A stretch of DNA of 64,000 bases from Mariniflexile sp. TRM1-10 (lineage in GTDB: Bacteria; Bacteroidota; Bacteroidia; Flavobacteriales; Flavobacteriaceae), in assembly GCF_003425985.1 (NCBI RefSeq), contig NZ_CP022985.1, positions 3,394,001-3,458,000 of the forward strand, written 5' to 3'. The notes below the pieces were generated by a model. It made no database searches. It saw only the letters and a program-made list of their open reading frames with translations, and was not told where the DNA came from. Both the position numbers and the translations under genes were made by a program. Shown piece by piece: positions 17,903 through 26,322 of this stretch; positions within the stretch are counted from its first letter, which is position 1; each line of letters opens with the position of its first letter.

Positions 17903-18637
17903 ATGAATAAAATAATTATTATTACAGGAGGAACAAGCGGAATCGGGTTAGCTTGTGCAAAATATCTAATTGCAAAAAATTATCAAGTCATTATTACAGG
18001 TAGAAATGAAGAAAATCTTGAAAAAGCATTAAGCGAACTAGGAAAAAATGCCTTTGGATATATTTCGGATACAAGTGTGTTACATGATATTGACGGTTTA
18101 GTAAATCGAATTAAAGAGAACCATGGAACCATTGATGGTTTGTTTATAAATGCAGGCATTTTTAAATCGATTGGTTTTGAAGACACCAATGAAGCATTGT
18201 TTGATGAAACCATGAACATTAATTTTAAAGGTGCCTTTTTTACAGTGCAAAAGTTTATTCCCATACTTAAAAACCCTTCGAGCATTGTTTTGAATACGTC
18301 TATTGCTGTTTTTAAAGCATTTCCTAATGCGAGTGTTTATTCAGCAAGCAAAGCAGCATTAGAAGCCATTGCCAAAGTATTGAATCTTGAATTGGCACAA
18401 AAAGGAATCAGAATTAATGTAGTTAGTCCAGGAGTAACACATACACCAATTCAGAAAAAATCAGGAATGACAGACGAAGCCATTGATGGATTGTTGCAAT
18501 ATTTATCTGAAACTTCTCCCATTGGAAGAGTGGTTTTACCAGAAGATATAGCACCTATAGTTGAATTTTTAGTTTCCGATAATTCTTTGGTATTACGAAA
18601 CGAGAAAATTGTGGTTGATGGTGGTTCGACACTTTAG
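17903..18637 (+). CDS. Short-chain dehydrogenase/reductase
   Basis: This is a 244-residue classical SDR. It shows the nucleotide-binding TGGTSGIG motif near residues 8-15, INAGIF (NAG motif) near 87-92, the catalytic Ser in LNTSIAV and the YSASK motif near 150-154, and SPGVTHTP in the substrate region. NAD(P)H-dependent reduction of a carbonyl or quinone-like substrate is likely but the substrate is unknown. The start is ATG 17903 (MNKIIIITGG); an upstream TTG in the same frame overlaps the promoter. The gene is divergent from an HxlR regulator. The stop TAG at 18635-18637 overlaps the end of a family A mobile element, so the last codon or two may have been changed by the insertion. Confidence 0.93.
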   Translation: MNKIIIITGGTSGIGLACAKYLIAKNYQVIITGRNEENLEKALSELGKNAFGYISDTSVLHDIDGLVNRIKENHGTIDGLFINAGIFKSIGFEDTNEALFDETMNINFKGAFFTVQKFIPILKNPSSIVLNTSIAVFKAFPNASVYSASKAALEAIAKVLNLELAQKGIRINVVSPGVTHTPIQKKSGMTDEAIDGLLQYLSETSPIGRVVLPEDIAPIVEFLVSDNSLVLRNEKIVVDGGSTL

Positions 18638-18845
18638 AGACTGTTTAAGTTTTATCCTTTGGTTCTTTTATGTGCCTTTTTCCGCCATACTTCAGCTATT
18701 TTTCGGTCCATAGCTATGTACCTCTCCCTCGCGGCAGCCTGGCTCCTTCGCTAAAAAGGTCTCCCAGACCTTTTTTATACGCTCGGCCCTGTCTGACGAA
18801 AAAAAAACCTATAAAACATTCCAAAAACAAAATTTAAACAGTCTC
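18637..18845 (-). mobile_element. MITE-like element, family A copy 2 (209 bp)
   Basis: It has the same 209-bp length as copy 1 (3372-3580) but the opposite orientation. The ends are GAGACTGTTTAAGTTTT and GAGACTGTTTAAATTTT (complement). The interior is nearly identical to copy 1, including the hairpin AAAAGGTCTCCCAGACCTTTT. The flanks are TTA and TAG, so the 3-bp duplication is not preserved here. Its first base is the G of the SDR stop codon. It is non-coding. Confidence 0.85.
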
Positions 18846-19149
18846 TAGGTATTGAAATAGATGAAGAAATTATGGTTTAATAACCTGAATTCAGTTATAA
18901 AACTATGGATCAATAAAGCTACTTCTCTTTTAAATTGAAGTACCAAACAACTCCTTCCCTTTTTTTAAGGGAAGGTGGATTTGATTTCAGAAAAGAAATC
19001 AAAGACGGAAGGGTAAGGCATTTCGAAGATCTATATATAGAACCTTACGGGATTTAAAACCCTGACAGGTCAGTTTCTCTAAACCTAAATAGCAATCGAA
19101 CAAGGTTAAGTCACCAAAACCAAATATTCCCATTTCCAATTATAAAAAA
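18846..19149. other. Intergenic region after the family A element
   Basis: No gene is seen. A small hairpin, CTTCCCTTTTTTTAAGGGAAGG, near 18954-18976 and an AAACCCTGACAGGTCAG motif near 19062 are of the kind dispersed between flavobacterial genes. It may end aguA transcription. Confidence 0.5.
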
Positions 19150-20190
19150 TTATCTAGGTATTTGCTGACTCAAACAATGCAACGTACCGAAACCCCAAAT
19201 AAAATCAGTGGCGGCAATTCCAATAATGTCTCTATCAGGGAAGCAGTCAGCAAGTATATTTAGTGCCATACGATCGTTAGCATCGTTAAAGGTTGGTACT
19301 AAAACCGTTTTGTTTAAAATTAAAAAGTTTGCATAACTGGCAGGTAACCTAATGCCATCAAAGTCTAAACGTTTTGGCATGGGTAAGGTTACTATATTTG
19401 GATGTTTGCCGTTTTCTAAAGTAGAAGTTTGTAAACGTTTTAAATTGTCTTGAAGTGGTTTGTAGTTAGCGTCTTTTAGGTTATCTTCTAAAACAGTAAT
19501 AATAGTGTCTTCATTAACAAAACGAGCTAAGTCGTCAATATGTCCGTGCGTGTCATCACCTTCAATACCATTTCCTAACCAAATAATGTTTGTGACTCCT
19601 AAGTATTCTTTAAACACAGCTTCGTAGTCTTGTTTGGTAAACCCTTGGTTTCTCACCTGAATATTTGGGTGAAGCAGACATTCTTCCGAAGTCAACAAAG
19701 TGCCTTTTCCATTGACATCAATGGCACCTCCTTCCAAAACAACCGGTTTGCCTTTGTATGTGGCTTGTTCTAAAGGAATATTTAAAAATTCGGAAACTTT
19801 TGTAGGTACATGTTTGTCTAATTTATAGTTAGCATATTTTGCCCAACCATTAAAATTGAAATTGATGGCTTTTCTGGAAGTCCCATTTTTTACAATAATG
19901 GGTCCCGAATCGCGCATCCAACTGCGGTTGGTTTTATGAATAATGAAAGACAGGTTTTTTAAGTTAACATGTGCCGTTTCAAGCATAGTGGAAACCTTGC
20001 CTTTTAGTTTTTCGTTGGCAACAATTAAAATGACTTCTTCAACTGAAGCTACTTTTTTAATAAACTCAACAAAAGCCCATTGTACCGCTTCGTATTTACC
20101 CGGCCAGTCGTTACCATTATGAGGAAAACATAATAAAACACCCTGTTGTTTTTCCCATTCGGCAGGAAATATCCAATTATCAGCTTTCAT
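19150..20190 (-). CDS. aguA: Agmatine deiminase
   Basis: The 346-residue enzyme belongs to the peptidyl-arginine deiminase-like (PAD_porph) superfamily and hydrolyses agmatine to N-carbamoylputrescine and ammonia. Visible signatures: PAEWEKQQGVLLCFPHNGNDWPG at the N-terminus, RSWMRDSGPIIV near 92, LEGGAIDVNGKGTLLT near 150, GDDTHGHIDDLARF near 212, and the catalytic Cys339 in GFGTLHCLSQQ. All catalytic residues appear present. It shares one base with the upstream aguB (TAATG), so the pair is one operon turning agmatine into putrescine; together with rocD nearby this suggests arginine-derived nitrogen use. Confidence 0.93.
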   Translation of the reverse strand: MKADNWIFPAEWEKQQGVLLCFPHNGNDWPGKYEAVQWAFVEFIKKVASVEEVILIVANEKLKGKVSTMLETAHVNLKNLSFIIHKTNRSWMRDSGPIIVKNGTSRKAINFNFNGWAKYANYKLDKHVPTKVSEFLNIPLEQATYKGKPVVLEGGAIDVNGKGTLLTSEECLLHPNIQVRNQGFTKQDYEAVFKEYLGVTNIIWLGNGIEGDDTHGHIDDLARFVNEDTIITVLEDNLKDANYKPLQDNLKRLQTSTLENGKHPNIVTLPMPKRLDFDGIRLPASYANFLILNKTVLVPTFNDANDRMALNILADCFPDRDIIGIAATDFIWGFGTLHCLSQQIPR

Positions 20191-21077
20191 TAATCAATCG
20201 CTCTTTTAGTAATGCCATCATATTTATCAATACGGCGGTCACGTAAAAATGGCCAATTTTGGCGAACATTTTCCTGTAAACTTAAATCGACTTCAGCTAT
20301 TAAAATTTCTTCTTTATCTTCTGAAGCTTGTGCTAAAATTTCACCCTGGGGACCTGCAATAAACGATGAGCCCCAAAATTCAATGCCATTGGTGTCTGGA
20401 AGGTATTGTTCCAATCCAATCCTGTTAGCAGCGGCTACATAAATGCCATTTGCCACCGCATGACCACGCATGACGTTCATCCAAGCACCTTGTTGATTTT
20501 CACCATATTGTGCTTTCTCTTGGGGATGCCAACCAATAGCGGTAGGGTAAAATAATACTTCGGCACCTTGTAAAGCTGTTAATCTGGCAGCTTCGGGATA
20601 CCATTGGTCCCAACAAATAAGCGTGCCAATATTTCCTTTTTTAGTTGGAAATGATTTGAACCCAATATCACCCGGTGTAAAATAGAATTTTTCATAAAAA
20701 TGTGGGTCGTCTGGAATGTGCATTTTTCTATATAAACCAGCTTCAGTTCCATCAGTGTCAATAATATAAGCACTGTTATGATAAATACCTGCCATTCGTT
20801 TTTCGAAAAAAGGGACAATAACAACCACGCCCAACTCTTTGGCTAATGCGCTAAAAGCTGTGAACGATGTGCTGTATAAAGGTTCCGCGTAAGCGAAATT
20901 ATCAACATCTTCACTTTGGCAGAAATAATGACTGCTATATAATTCGGGTAGTAAGATAACTTCTGCGCCTTGTTTAGCGGCGTCTTTAACCCATTGAATG
21001 CATTTTTTTAAATTATTTTCAGGTGTGTTATTCAGATTTAATTGAATAACGGCTATTTTGTATGTGTTTTTAGACAT
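20190..21077 (-). CDS. aguB: N-carbamoylputrescine amidase
   Basis: This 295-residue nitrilase-superfamily amidohydrolase completes agmatine breakdown, releasing putrescine, CO2 and ammonia. The catalytic triad is visible: Glu45 in LLPELY, Lys118 in YRKMHIPDD, Cys155 in LICWDQWYPE. The HFYEKFYFTPGD segment and the WGSSFIAGPQGEIL C-terminal region are typical of AguB rather than other nitrilases. It is the first gene of the aguB-aguA operon; the stop overlaps the aguA start by one base. A CAAAGATA motif at 21102-21109 (complement TATCTTTG) is a plausible -7 element. Confidence 0.93.
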   Translation of the reverse strand: MSKNTYKIAVIQLNLNNTPENNLKKCIQWVKDAAKQGAEVILLPELYSSHYFCQSEDVDNFAYAEPLYSTSFTAFSALAKELGVVVIVPFFEKRMAGIYHNSAYIIDTDGTEAGLYRKMHIPDDPHFYEKFYFTPGDIGFKSFPTKKGNIGTLICWDQWYPEAARLTALQGAEVLFYPTAIGWHPQEKAQYGENQQGAWMNVMRGHAVANGIYVAAANRIGLEQYLPDTNGIEFWGSSFIAGPQGEILAQASEDKEEILIAEVDLSLQENVRQNWPFLRDRRIDKYDGITKRAID

Positions 21078-21123
21078 TACTAAACTATTGAAAATTTAAT
21101 ACAAAGATATGATTTTCTAAAGA

Positions 21124-21855
21124 CTATTTATCCTTCTTATAAATCGGAATGCGATACGAAAGGGTATAACTATACCCAACGCCTATACCACTACTATCAT
21201 AAGTTTTATTGAAACCTGGTATGTAAATGTTCTCAAAATTATTGGGTTCGGTTTCACTTGCCATAATTTTAAGCTGTACGTTTAAGCCAAGGTATAAGTT
21301 GGTTAATAGCTCTGTTTTAATGCCAAGTATAAGTTCTCCCCAAAAGGCTGTTAAGTCATTAAATTCTTTTAAATTGGATGATGAAAATTGTGGTGACCAA
21401 TAGGGGTCGGTACTATAAATGGTATAGTTATTAAGTTTTTGACTAAAAGTACTGGCACCAACACGAAAGCCTGCATAAATCATGTTATCCATATCCAGCC
21501 AGTTTTGATATAAATTATAATCTATTCCTGCTTTTAGATAACTTCCGCTAGTCGTTACATCTAAATAGTCGGTGGTTGTATGTTTTTCTTCAATACCTAG
21601 TTCACCAGCAATGTATAAGCGTTTTTTTAATCGGAAATCGCCCGACACTTCAAAACCTGTATAATCATCATCAACAAAAGAGCGGATTAGTTTGCCAATA
21701 TCGCCACCAACCCGAAGTCCGTATTTTTCTTTAATTTTTATGGAATCTTTAACAGTAGTTACAATGCTATCGTTTTGAGCGTTTAAAGACACAGAAAACA
21801 AAAGCATACACGTTAGGCTACTAATGAAATATGTTAAAATGTGTTTCTGTTTCAT
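21124..21855 (-). CDS. DUF6048-like outer-membrane/periplasmic protein
   Basis: The 243-residue protein has a signal peptide (about 1-27, ending SLNAQ) and a beta-rich body with repeated aromatic-ended strands (LRVGGDIGKLIRSF, GFEVSGDFRLKKRLYIAGELG, YLKAGIDYNLYQNW, MIYAGFRVGAST, YTLSYRIPIY). This pattern suggests a small outer-membrane beta-barrel. I recall this pairing with a DUF6452 protein and rlmD as typical of Flavobacteriaceae; the function is unknown. Its start codon lies inside the end of the DUF6452-like gene (35-base overlap), indicating translational coupling. Confidence 0.7.
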   Translation of the reverse strand: MKQKHILTYFISSLTCMLLFSVSLNAQNDSIVTTVKDSIKIKEKYGLRVGGDIGKLIRSFVDDDYTGFEVSGDFRLKKRLYIAGELGIEEKHTTTDYLDVTTSGSYLKAGIDYNLYQNWLDMDNMIYAGFRVGASTFSQKLNNYTIYSTDPYWSPQFSSSNLKEFNDLTAFWGELILGIKTELLTNLYLGLNVQLKIMASETEPNNFENIYIPGFNKTYDSSGIGVGYSYTLSYRIPIYKKDK

Positions 21856-22372
21856 CTTCTACAGATTGATTATCGTTTAAAGGTTGTCTTGATTTGATCC
21901 AATTTTCCTCATTGTTTTCAGGCTCAACGGTAAGTGTTACGTTTTTATAAATGGTTTTGTAACCACAAGCGCGCGATACATACACTTCTTCTCTGGTATA
22001 ATTGATAGTGATAATGTCGGTATTGCCATCATAATAATCATCGCTTGTGTCATCAGGTGTGCCATTATTATTTACAAAAGCGCCTTTCATAAGGACATAC
22101 TGTGTTGTATCAGCATCGGTTTTTAAAGGCAGTATAATTTGTGTGGCAGAAACAATGGCATATCCTGGTAATACGTTATCATTATCTACACCGCCAACAA
22201 GTAAGCTCGTAACAGCTTTTTTATTTTCAGGATTCTCAACATCGTAAGCATCAATGATTAAACTAGGGGTTGTAGGGGTGCTTTCCGGACAAATATCATC
22301 GGGTTCGCAACTTATGGTGGCTCCAATTCCAGTGAGGATAAGCAGCATTAAAAGTAAGCTTGTTTTTTTCAT
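21821..22372 (-). CDS. DUF6452-like lipoprotein
   Basis: The 183-residue protein has a lipobox-like signal sequence (MKKTSLLLMLLILTGIGATISCEPDD, Cys22). The mature part has DICPESTPTTPSLIIDAYDVENPENKK, a beta-rich middle with TQIILPLKTDADTTQYVL, and SRACGYKTIYKNVTLTVE with Asn-Glu rich tail. It matches the conserved flavobacterial lipoproteins I know as DUF6452, always paired with a DUF6048 protein. It lies between rlmD upstream and the DUF6048-like gene, with which it overlaps. No function is established; a role in outer-membrane envelope structure is an inference. Confidence 0.7.
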   Translation of the reverse strand: MKKTSLLLMLLILTGIGATISCEPDDICPESTPTTPSLIIDAYDVENPENKKAVTSLLVGGVDNDNVLPGYAIVSATQIILPLKTDADTTQYVLMKGAFVNNNGTPDDTSDDYYDGNTDIITINYTREEVYVSRACGYKTIYKNVTLTVEPENNEENWIKSRQPLNDNQSVEDETETHFNIFH

Positions 22373-22451
22373 TAATCTCTTTTCTGAGTTTATTTATTTG
22401 GTTAACCTAAGATTCTAGCTGTCTAACAATCTAACAGTCTAATAATCTAAA

Positions 22452-23861
22452 TTACCGTTTTTCCAAAAGTACAACATTTTCAACATGAAACGTTTGTGGA
22501 AACATATCCACAGCTTGTGTTTTTGTAACTTTATACATGGCATCCATTAATTCTAAATCTCTAGCTTGGGTGGCGCTGTTACAACTTACATAGACTACTT
22601 TTTTAGGTGCAATATTTAATATTTGTTGCACCACATCTCTATGCATCCCATCACGAGGCGGATCGGTAATAATAATATCTGGATGTCCGTGCGCAGTAAT
22701 AAATTCGTCATTAAAAACATGCTTCATGTCACCTACAAAGAATTCAACGTTATTAATACTATTTAATTGTGCATTTTCTTTGGCAGCGGTAATAGCGTCT
22801 GGAACGGCTTCAACACCAATTACTTTTTTTGCTTTTTTTGCTACAAACTGCGCAATGGTACCGGTGCCGGTATATAAATCGTAAACCAATTCGTTTCCTG
22901 TTAGACCTGCAAATTCCCGGGTTATTTTATATAGTTCAAATGCTTGGTCTGAATTGGTTTGATAAAACGATTTGGCATTAATTTTAAATTTCAAACCTTC
23001 CATTTGTTCAAAAATGTGGTCTTCGCCTTTATAGCAAATGACCTCTTGGTCATAAATGGTATCGTTTGCTTTTTCGTTGATGATGTATTGTAAAGAGCTT
23101 ATCTGCGGAAAGGTTTCAGCAAGAAAATCCAATAACGAAATACGTTTAGCTTTGTCTTCTTTAAAAAATTGAATGACCACCATCACATCGCCCGTACTGG
23201 AAGTGCGAATCATCATGGTACGTAACAAGCCGGTTTGGTTTCTGGTGTTGAAGAATTCAAAACCATTATCGAGTGCAAATTGCTTTACGGCATTTCTAAT
23301 AGTGTTTGAAGGGTCTGCTTGTAAATGGCACTTTTTTATATCAAGAATTTTGTCCCACATACCAGGGATATGAAACCCTAAAGCATTTCTATCGCCTAAA
23401 TCGGCATCCGATTGTACTTCTTCTTGAGTCAACCAACGGCTGTCACTAAACGAAAATTCCATTTTATTTCTGTAGAAATATGGACTGGCAGCTCCTAAAA
23501 TAGGTGTTATTTCGGGTAATTCAATATGTCCAATGCGGGTTAAATTATTAGTAACTTCTTTTTGTTTGTAAAATAATTGATGTTCATACCCCATATCTTG
23601 CCATTTACAACCACCGCAAACGCCAAAATGTTCGCATGCAGGTGTTGTACGTTTATCGGATAATTTATGGAATACCGTGGCTTTGGCTTCATAATAAGCT
23701 TTGCGGGCTTTAAATGTTTGTACATCTACTACATCGCCAGGGACGGTGTTGGATAGAAAAATAACCTTCCCATCGGGTGCTTTGGCTATGGTTTTGCCTT
23801 TGGCACCGGCATCTAAAACTTCAACGTTTGTAAACGCTTGCTTTTTTGTTCTTTTTGACAT
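22452..23861 (-). CDS. rlmD: 23S rRNA (uracil1939-C5)-methyltransferase RlmD
   Basis: The 469-residue SAM-dependent methyltransferase of the RumA/TrmA family has an N-terminal TRAM domain (FTNVEVLDAGAKGKTIAKAPDGKVIF, about 9-60), an iron-sulfur Cys cluster (CEHFGVCGGCKW near 77-88), the Rossmann SAM site LVYDLYTGTGTIAQFVAKKAKKVIG, the DPPRDGMH motif and the catalytic Cys in VVYVSCNSATQARDL. The start MSKRTKK at 23859-23861 is chosen because the in-frame extension upstream (61 codons) is low-complexity repeat sequence and because a CAAAAGTA (complement TACTTTTG) -7 motif lies at 23866-23873. That leaves only four bases before the ATG, so translation may be leaderless. Confidence 0.93.
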   Translation of the reverse strand: MSKRTKKQAFTNVEVLDAGAKGKTIAKAPDGKVIFLSNTVPGDVVDVQTFKARKAYYEAKATVFHKLSDKRTTPACEHFGVCGGCKWQDMGYEHQLFYKQKEVTNNLTRIGHIELPEITPILGAASPYFYRNKMEFSFSDSRWLTQEEVQSDADLGDRNALGFHIPGMWDKILDIKKCHLQADPSNTIRNAVKQFALDNGFEFFNTRNQTGLLRTMMIRTSSTGDVMVVIQFFKEDKAKRISLLDFLAETFPQISSLQYIINEKANDTIYDQEVICYKGEDHIFEQMEGLKFKINAKSFYQTNSDQAFELYKITREFAGLTGNELVYDLYTGTGTIAQFVAKKAKKVIGVEAVPDAITAAKENAQLNSINNVEFFVGDMKHVFNDEFITAHGHPDIIITDPPRDGMHRDVVQQILNIAPKKVVYVSCNSATQARDLELMDAMYKVTKTQAVDMFPQTFHVENVVLLEKR

Positions 23862-23873
23862 GCTGCAAAAGTA

Positions 23874-24302
23874 ATGAAACGATTTACGATTTACGATTTT
23901 TGAATAACGATTTTTGTATGTAAAGTGGCAAAGTGAAGAGTAACTAACTGAGAAACTTTGAAACTCAGCAACTTTGCGCTTTTGAAACTCAGCAACTCTA
24001 CAGCTTAGGGAAATTCTAAAAGTTATAAAGTAGCAAAGAGACAAAGCAGCAAATTGGTAAAGCTAAAAGTAACTAACTAAGAAACTATGAAACTCCGTGA
24101 CCCAGAAACTTAGAACCTTTGCGCCTTTGAAACTCTGAAACTCTGCAGCTTTGCAACTCAGCAACCCAGAAACTTTTAAGAATATTTAGTAACTTGCAGC
24201 TCTATCTGGGGATGATTTCTCTCCCACGCTGCTTTTTCGAACACTTCGAAAGAATAAAGGTACAGTAGGAATGGTTATTTTATCAATTTAATTTACATTA
24301 AA
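23874..24302. repeat. Degenerate low-complexity repeats upstream of rlmD and rocD
   Basis: The interval is made of imperfect short units such as GAAACTTTGAAACTCAGCAAC, TTTGCGCCTTTGAAACTC and GCAGCTTTGCAACTCAGCAAC, clustered in two blocks (about 23935-24005 and 24075-24175). It looks like decayed tandem repeats of the kind AGAAACT/CAGCAAC. No gene is supported; an open frame on the minus strand is merely the upstream extension of rlmD. Confidence 0.55.
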
Positions 24303-25544
24303 ATGGCTGTTTTAGAACAATTAACACCACAGCAAGCAATTGCATTAGAAAACAAGTACGGAGCGCATAACTACCATCCACTTCCTGTAGTATTAAATAG
24401 GGGTGAAGGAGTATTTGTGTGGGATGTAGAAGGGAAGCGATATTACGATTTTTTATCGGCTTATTCAGCTGTAAACCAAGGGCATTGCCACCCGAAAATC
24501 GTGAATGCTATGGTACAGCAAGCGCAAACTTTAACCTTGACATCGCGCGCCTTTTTTAACGATGTACTTGGTAAATATGAAAAATTTGCCTGTAATTTTT
24601 TTGGCTTCGACAAATTATTACCTATGAATACGGGTGCCGAAGCTGTAGAAACGGCATTAAAAATTTGTAGAAAATGGGCGTATGAAGTAAAGGGTATCGA
24701 TGAAAATGAAGCAGACATTATTGTATGCGAAAATAATTTTCATGGGCGAACAACTACTATTATTTCGTTTTCTAACGACCCTGTGGCACGGAAAAATTTC
24801 GGGCCTTTTACAAAAGGATTTATAAAAATTGCATACGATAACTTGGAAGCCTTAGAAACTACTTTAAAAAACAACCCTAATGTTGCTGGTTTTTTGGTAG
24901 AACCTATTCAAGGTGAAGCAGGTGTTTATGTACCACAAGAAGGTTATTTATCAAAAGCAAAAGCATTATGTGAAAGCTATAATGTATTATTTATTGCCGA
25001 TGAAGTACAAACAGGTATTGCACGAACGGGTAAATTGTTAGCAGTTGATCATGAAAATGTAAAACCAGATATTTTGGTTTTAGGAAAAGCTATAAGTGGC
25101 GGTGTGTATCCTGTCTCTGCGGTTTTGGCAAATAACAGCGTTATGGACGTGATTAAACCCGGCAACCACGGAAGCACTTTTGGCGGAAATCCAGTAGCTG
25201 CTGCAGTAGCTATTGCTGCTTTAGAGGTTGTTAGAGATGAACACCTTGCTGAAAATGCCGAAGCTCTAGGTAATTTATTCAGAAGTGAATTGAATACATA
25301 TATCGAGACAAGTAAAATAGTCAACTTAGTGAGAGGTAAAGGCTTGTTAAACGCTATTGTAATTAACGACACAGAAGAGAGCGATACCGCTTGGAATATT
25401 TGTTTGGCACTACGCGATCATGGTTTGTTGGCAAAACCAACACATGGAAATATTATTCGTTTTGCACCACCTTTAGTGATGACTAAAGAACAATTACTTG
25501 ATTGCGTCAGTATTATTGCAAAAACACTTAAACAATTTGAATAG
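24303..25544 (+). CDS. rocD: Ornithine--oxo-acid transaminase
   Basis: The 413-residue class III PLP aminotransferase converts ornithine and 2-oxoglutarate to glutamate-5-semialdehyde and glutamate. Signatures: [21 protein letters not shown] near the N-terminus (ornithine aminotransferase type), [49 protein letters not shown], the PLP Asp in [14 protein letters not shown] and Lys in [17 protein letters not shown], and [13 protein letters not shown]. It is complete and alone; a strong terminator follows. Together with aguA/aguB it points to arginine and ornithine catabolism. Confidence 0.95.
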   Translation: MAVLEQLTPQQAIALENKYGAHNYHPLPVVLNRGEGVFVWDVEGKRYYDFLSAYSAVNQGHCHPKIVNAMVQQAQTLTLTSRAFFNDVLGKYEKFACNFFGFDKLLPMNTGAEAVETALKICRKWAYEVKGIDENEADIIVCENNFHGRTTTIISFSNDPVARKNFGPFTKGFIKIAYDNLEALETTLKNNPNVAGFLVEPIQGEAGVYVPQEGYLSKAKALCESYNVLFIADEVQTGIARTGKLLAVDHENVKPDILVLGKAISGGVYPVSAVLANNSVMDVIKPGNHGSTFGGNPVAAAVAIAALEVVRDEHLAENAEALGNLFRSELNTYIETSKIVNLVRGKGLLNAIVINDTEESDTAWNICLALRDHGLLAKPTHGNIIRFAPPLVMTKEQLLDCVSIIAKTLKQFE

Positions 25545-25568
25545 TAGTTGTATAAAAAGCTTAAACAT

Positions 25569-25596
25569 AAAAAAGCGGCCTTATGGCCGCTTTTTT
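25569..25596. terminator. Terminator between rocD and the CCC-motif gene
   Basis: AAAAAAGCGGCC, TTAT, GGCCGCTTTTTT is a perfect hairpin with A- and T-runs on both sides, able to work for both convergent genes. Confidence 0.9.
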
Positions 25597-25617
25597 ATTG
25601 TTAAAATGAAAGATTTA

Positions 25618-25950
25618 TTAGTTTCCTTCTAAACCTTGTTGGTAGCCTTTCATAAAATCTTCAATAAGATCTTTACGCTTTTCAAAACCGCCTGTAGATA
25701 AATCATAAATATTATAAAGCAAGGTTACGGCACATATTATGGTAACCACTAAAGCCACTATTTTTGCGGTATTCATTGCTTTTACATCGCCTTCATAATC
25801 GTCAGGATTTAATTCAGCTTCTTTTATTTTTTTGTTGGCTATGTAGTAAGCAGGTCCAGCAAATACAATTCCAAGACCTCCTAAACAACAACAAAGAAGT
25901 CCTAAGATAGACAGTATGTAAATAAGCGTAGTATTAAGATTTTTTTTCAT
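25618..25950 (-). CDS. CCC-motif membrane protein
   Basis: The 110-residue protein has two membrane segments, about 9-35 (TLIYILSILGLLCCCLGGLGIV, with the eponymous Cys-Cys-Cys at 20-22) and about 63-84 (AKIVALVVTIICAVTLLYNIY). A charged linker KIKEAELNPDDYEGDVKAMN separates them and the tail DLIEDFMKGYQQGLEGN is acidic. This matches the small Bacteroidota family named for its CCC motif; the function is unknown. It follows a DUF2752 gene by 21 bases, a pairing I know from other Flavobacteriia. Confidence 0.75.
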   Translation of the reverse strand: MKKNLNTTLIYILSILGLLCCCLGGLGIVFAGPAYYIANKKIKEAELNPDDYEGDVKAMNTAKIVALVVTIICAVTLLYNIYDLSTGGFEKRKDLIEDFMKGYQQGLEGN

Positions 25951-25971
25951 AAATTGATTTTTTAATTTGTG

Positions 25972-26253
25972 TTAGATTTTCTTAATTATAAAACTAGCAA
26001 TAATTATAATAACAGAAACAATTGCAAGTGCATTTATAATTTTATTAGAATATTTAAGCTTGAAAAAAAAGGATGCTATTATAAATAAACCTAATGGAAT
26101 AAGGGTATAAACAGCAGGATACATATAAAAAGCAGATACAAAATCGCCATGGATTATTAAGGATAAAGACCTTTGAAAACCACAACCCATACAATCAAAA
26201 CCAAAAATTTTTTTGTTTAAGCAAGGCAACATGTAATCATCTAAAGAAGACAT
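25972..26253 (-). CDS. DUF2752 membrane protein
   Basis: This is a 93-residue protein with the DUF2752 signature MLPCLNKKIFGFDCMGCGFQRSLSLIIHGDFVSAFYMYP: the CxGCGxxR motif just before the first hydrophobic segment. It has membrane segments near 40-62 and 70-90. It is upstream of and cotranscribed with the CCC-motif protein. A CAAATTTA motif at 26276-26283 (complement TAAATTTG) fits a -7 element. The biological role is unknown. Confidence 0.8.
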   Translation of the reverse strand: MSSLDDYMLPCLNKKIFGFDCMGCGFQRSLSLIIHGDFVSAFYMYPAVYTLIPLGLFIIASFFFKLKYSNKIINALAIVSVIIIIASFIIKKI

Positions 26254-26322
26254 ACTTTAATTTTTAGTTTCCTTTCAAATTTATAAAAATTATAGAAGTG
26301 TTGTTGGTTTTTATTATTGAAC

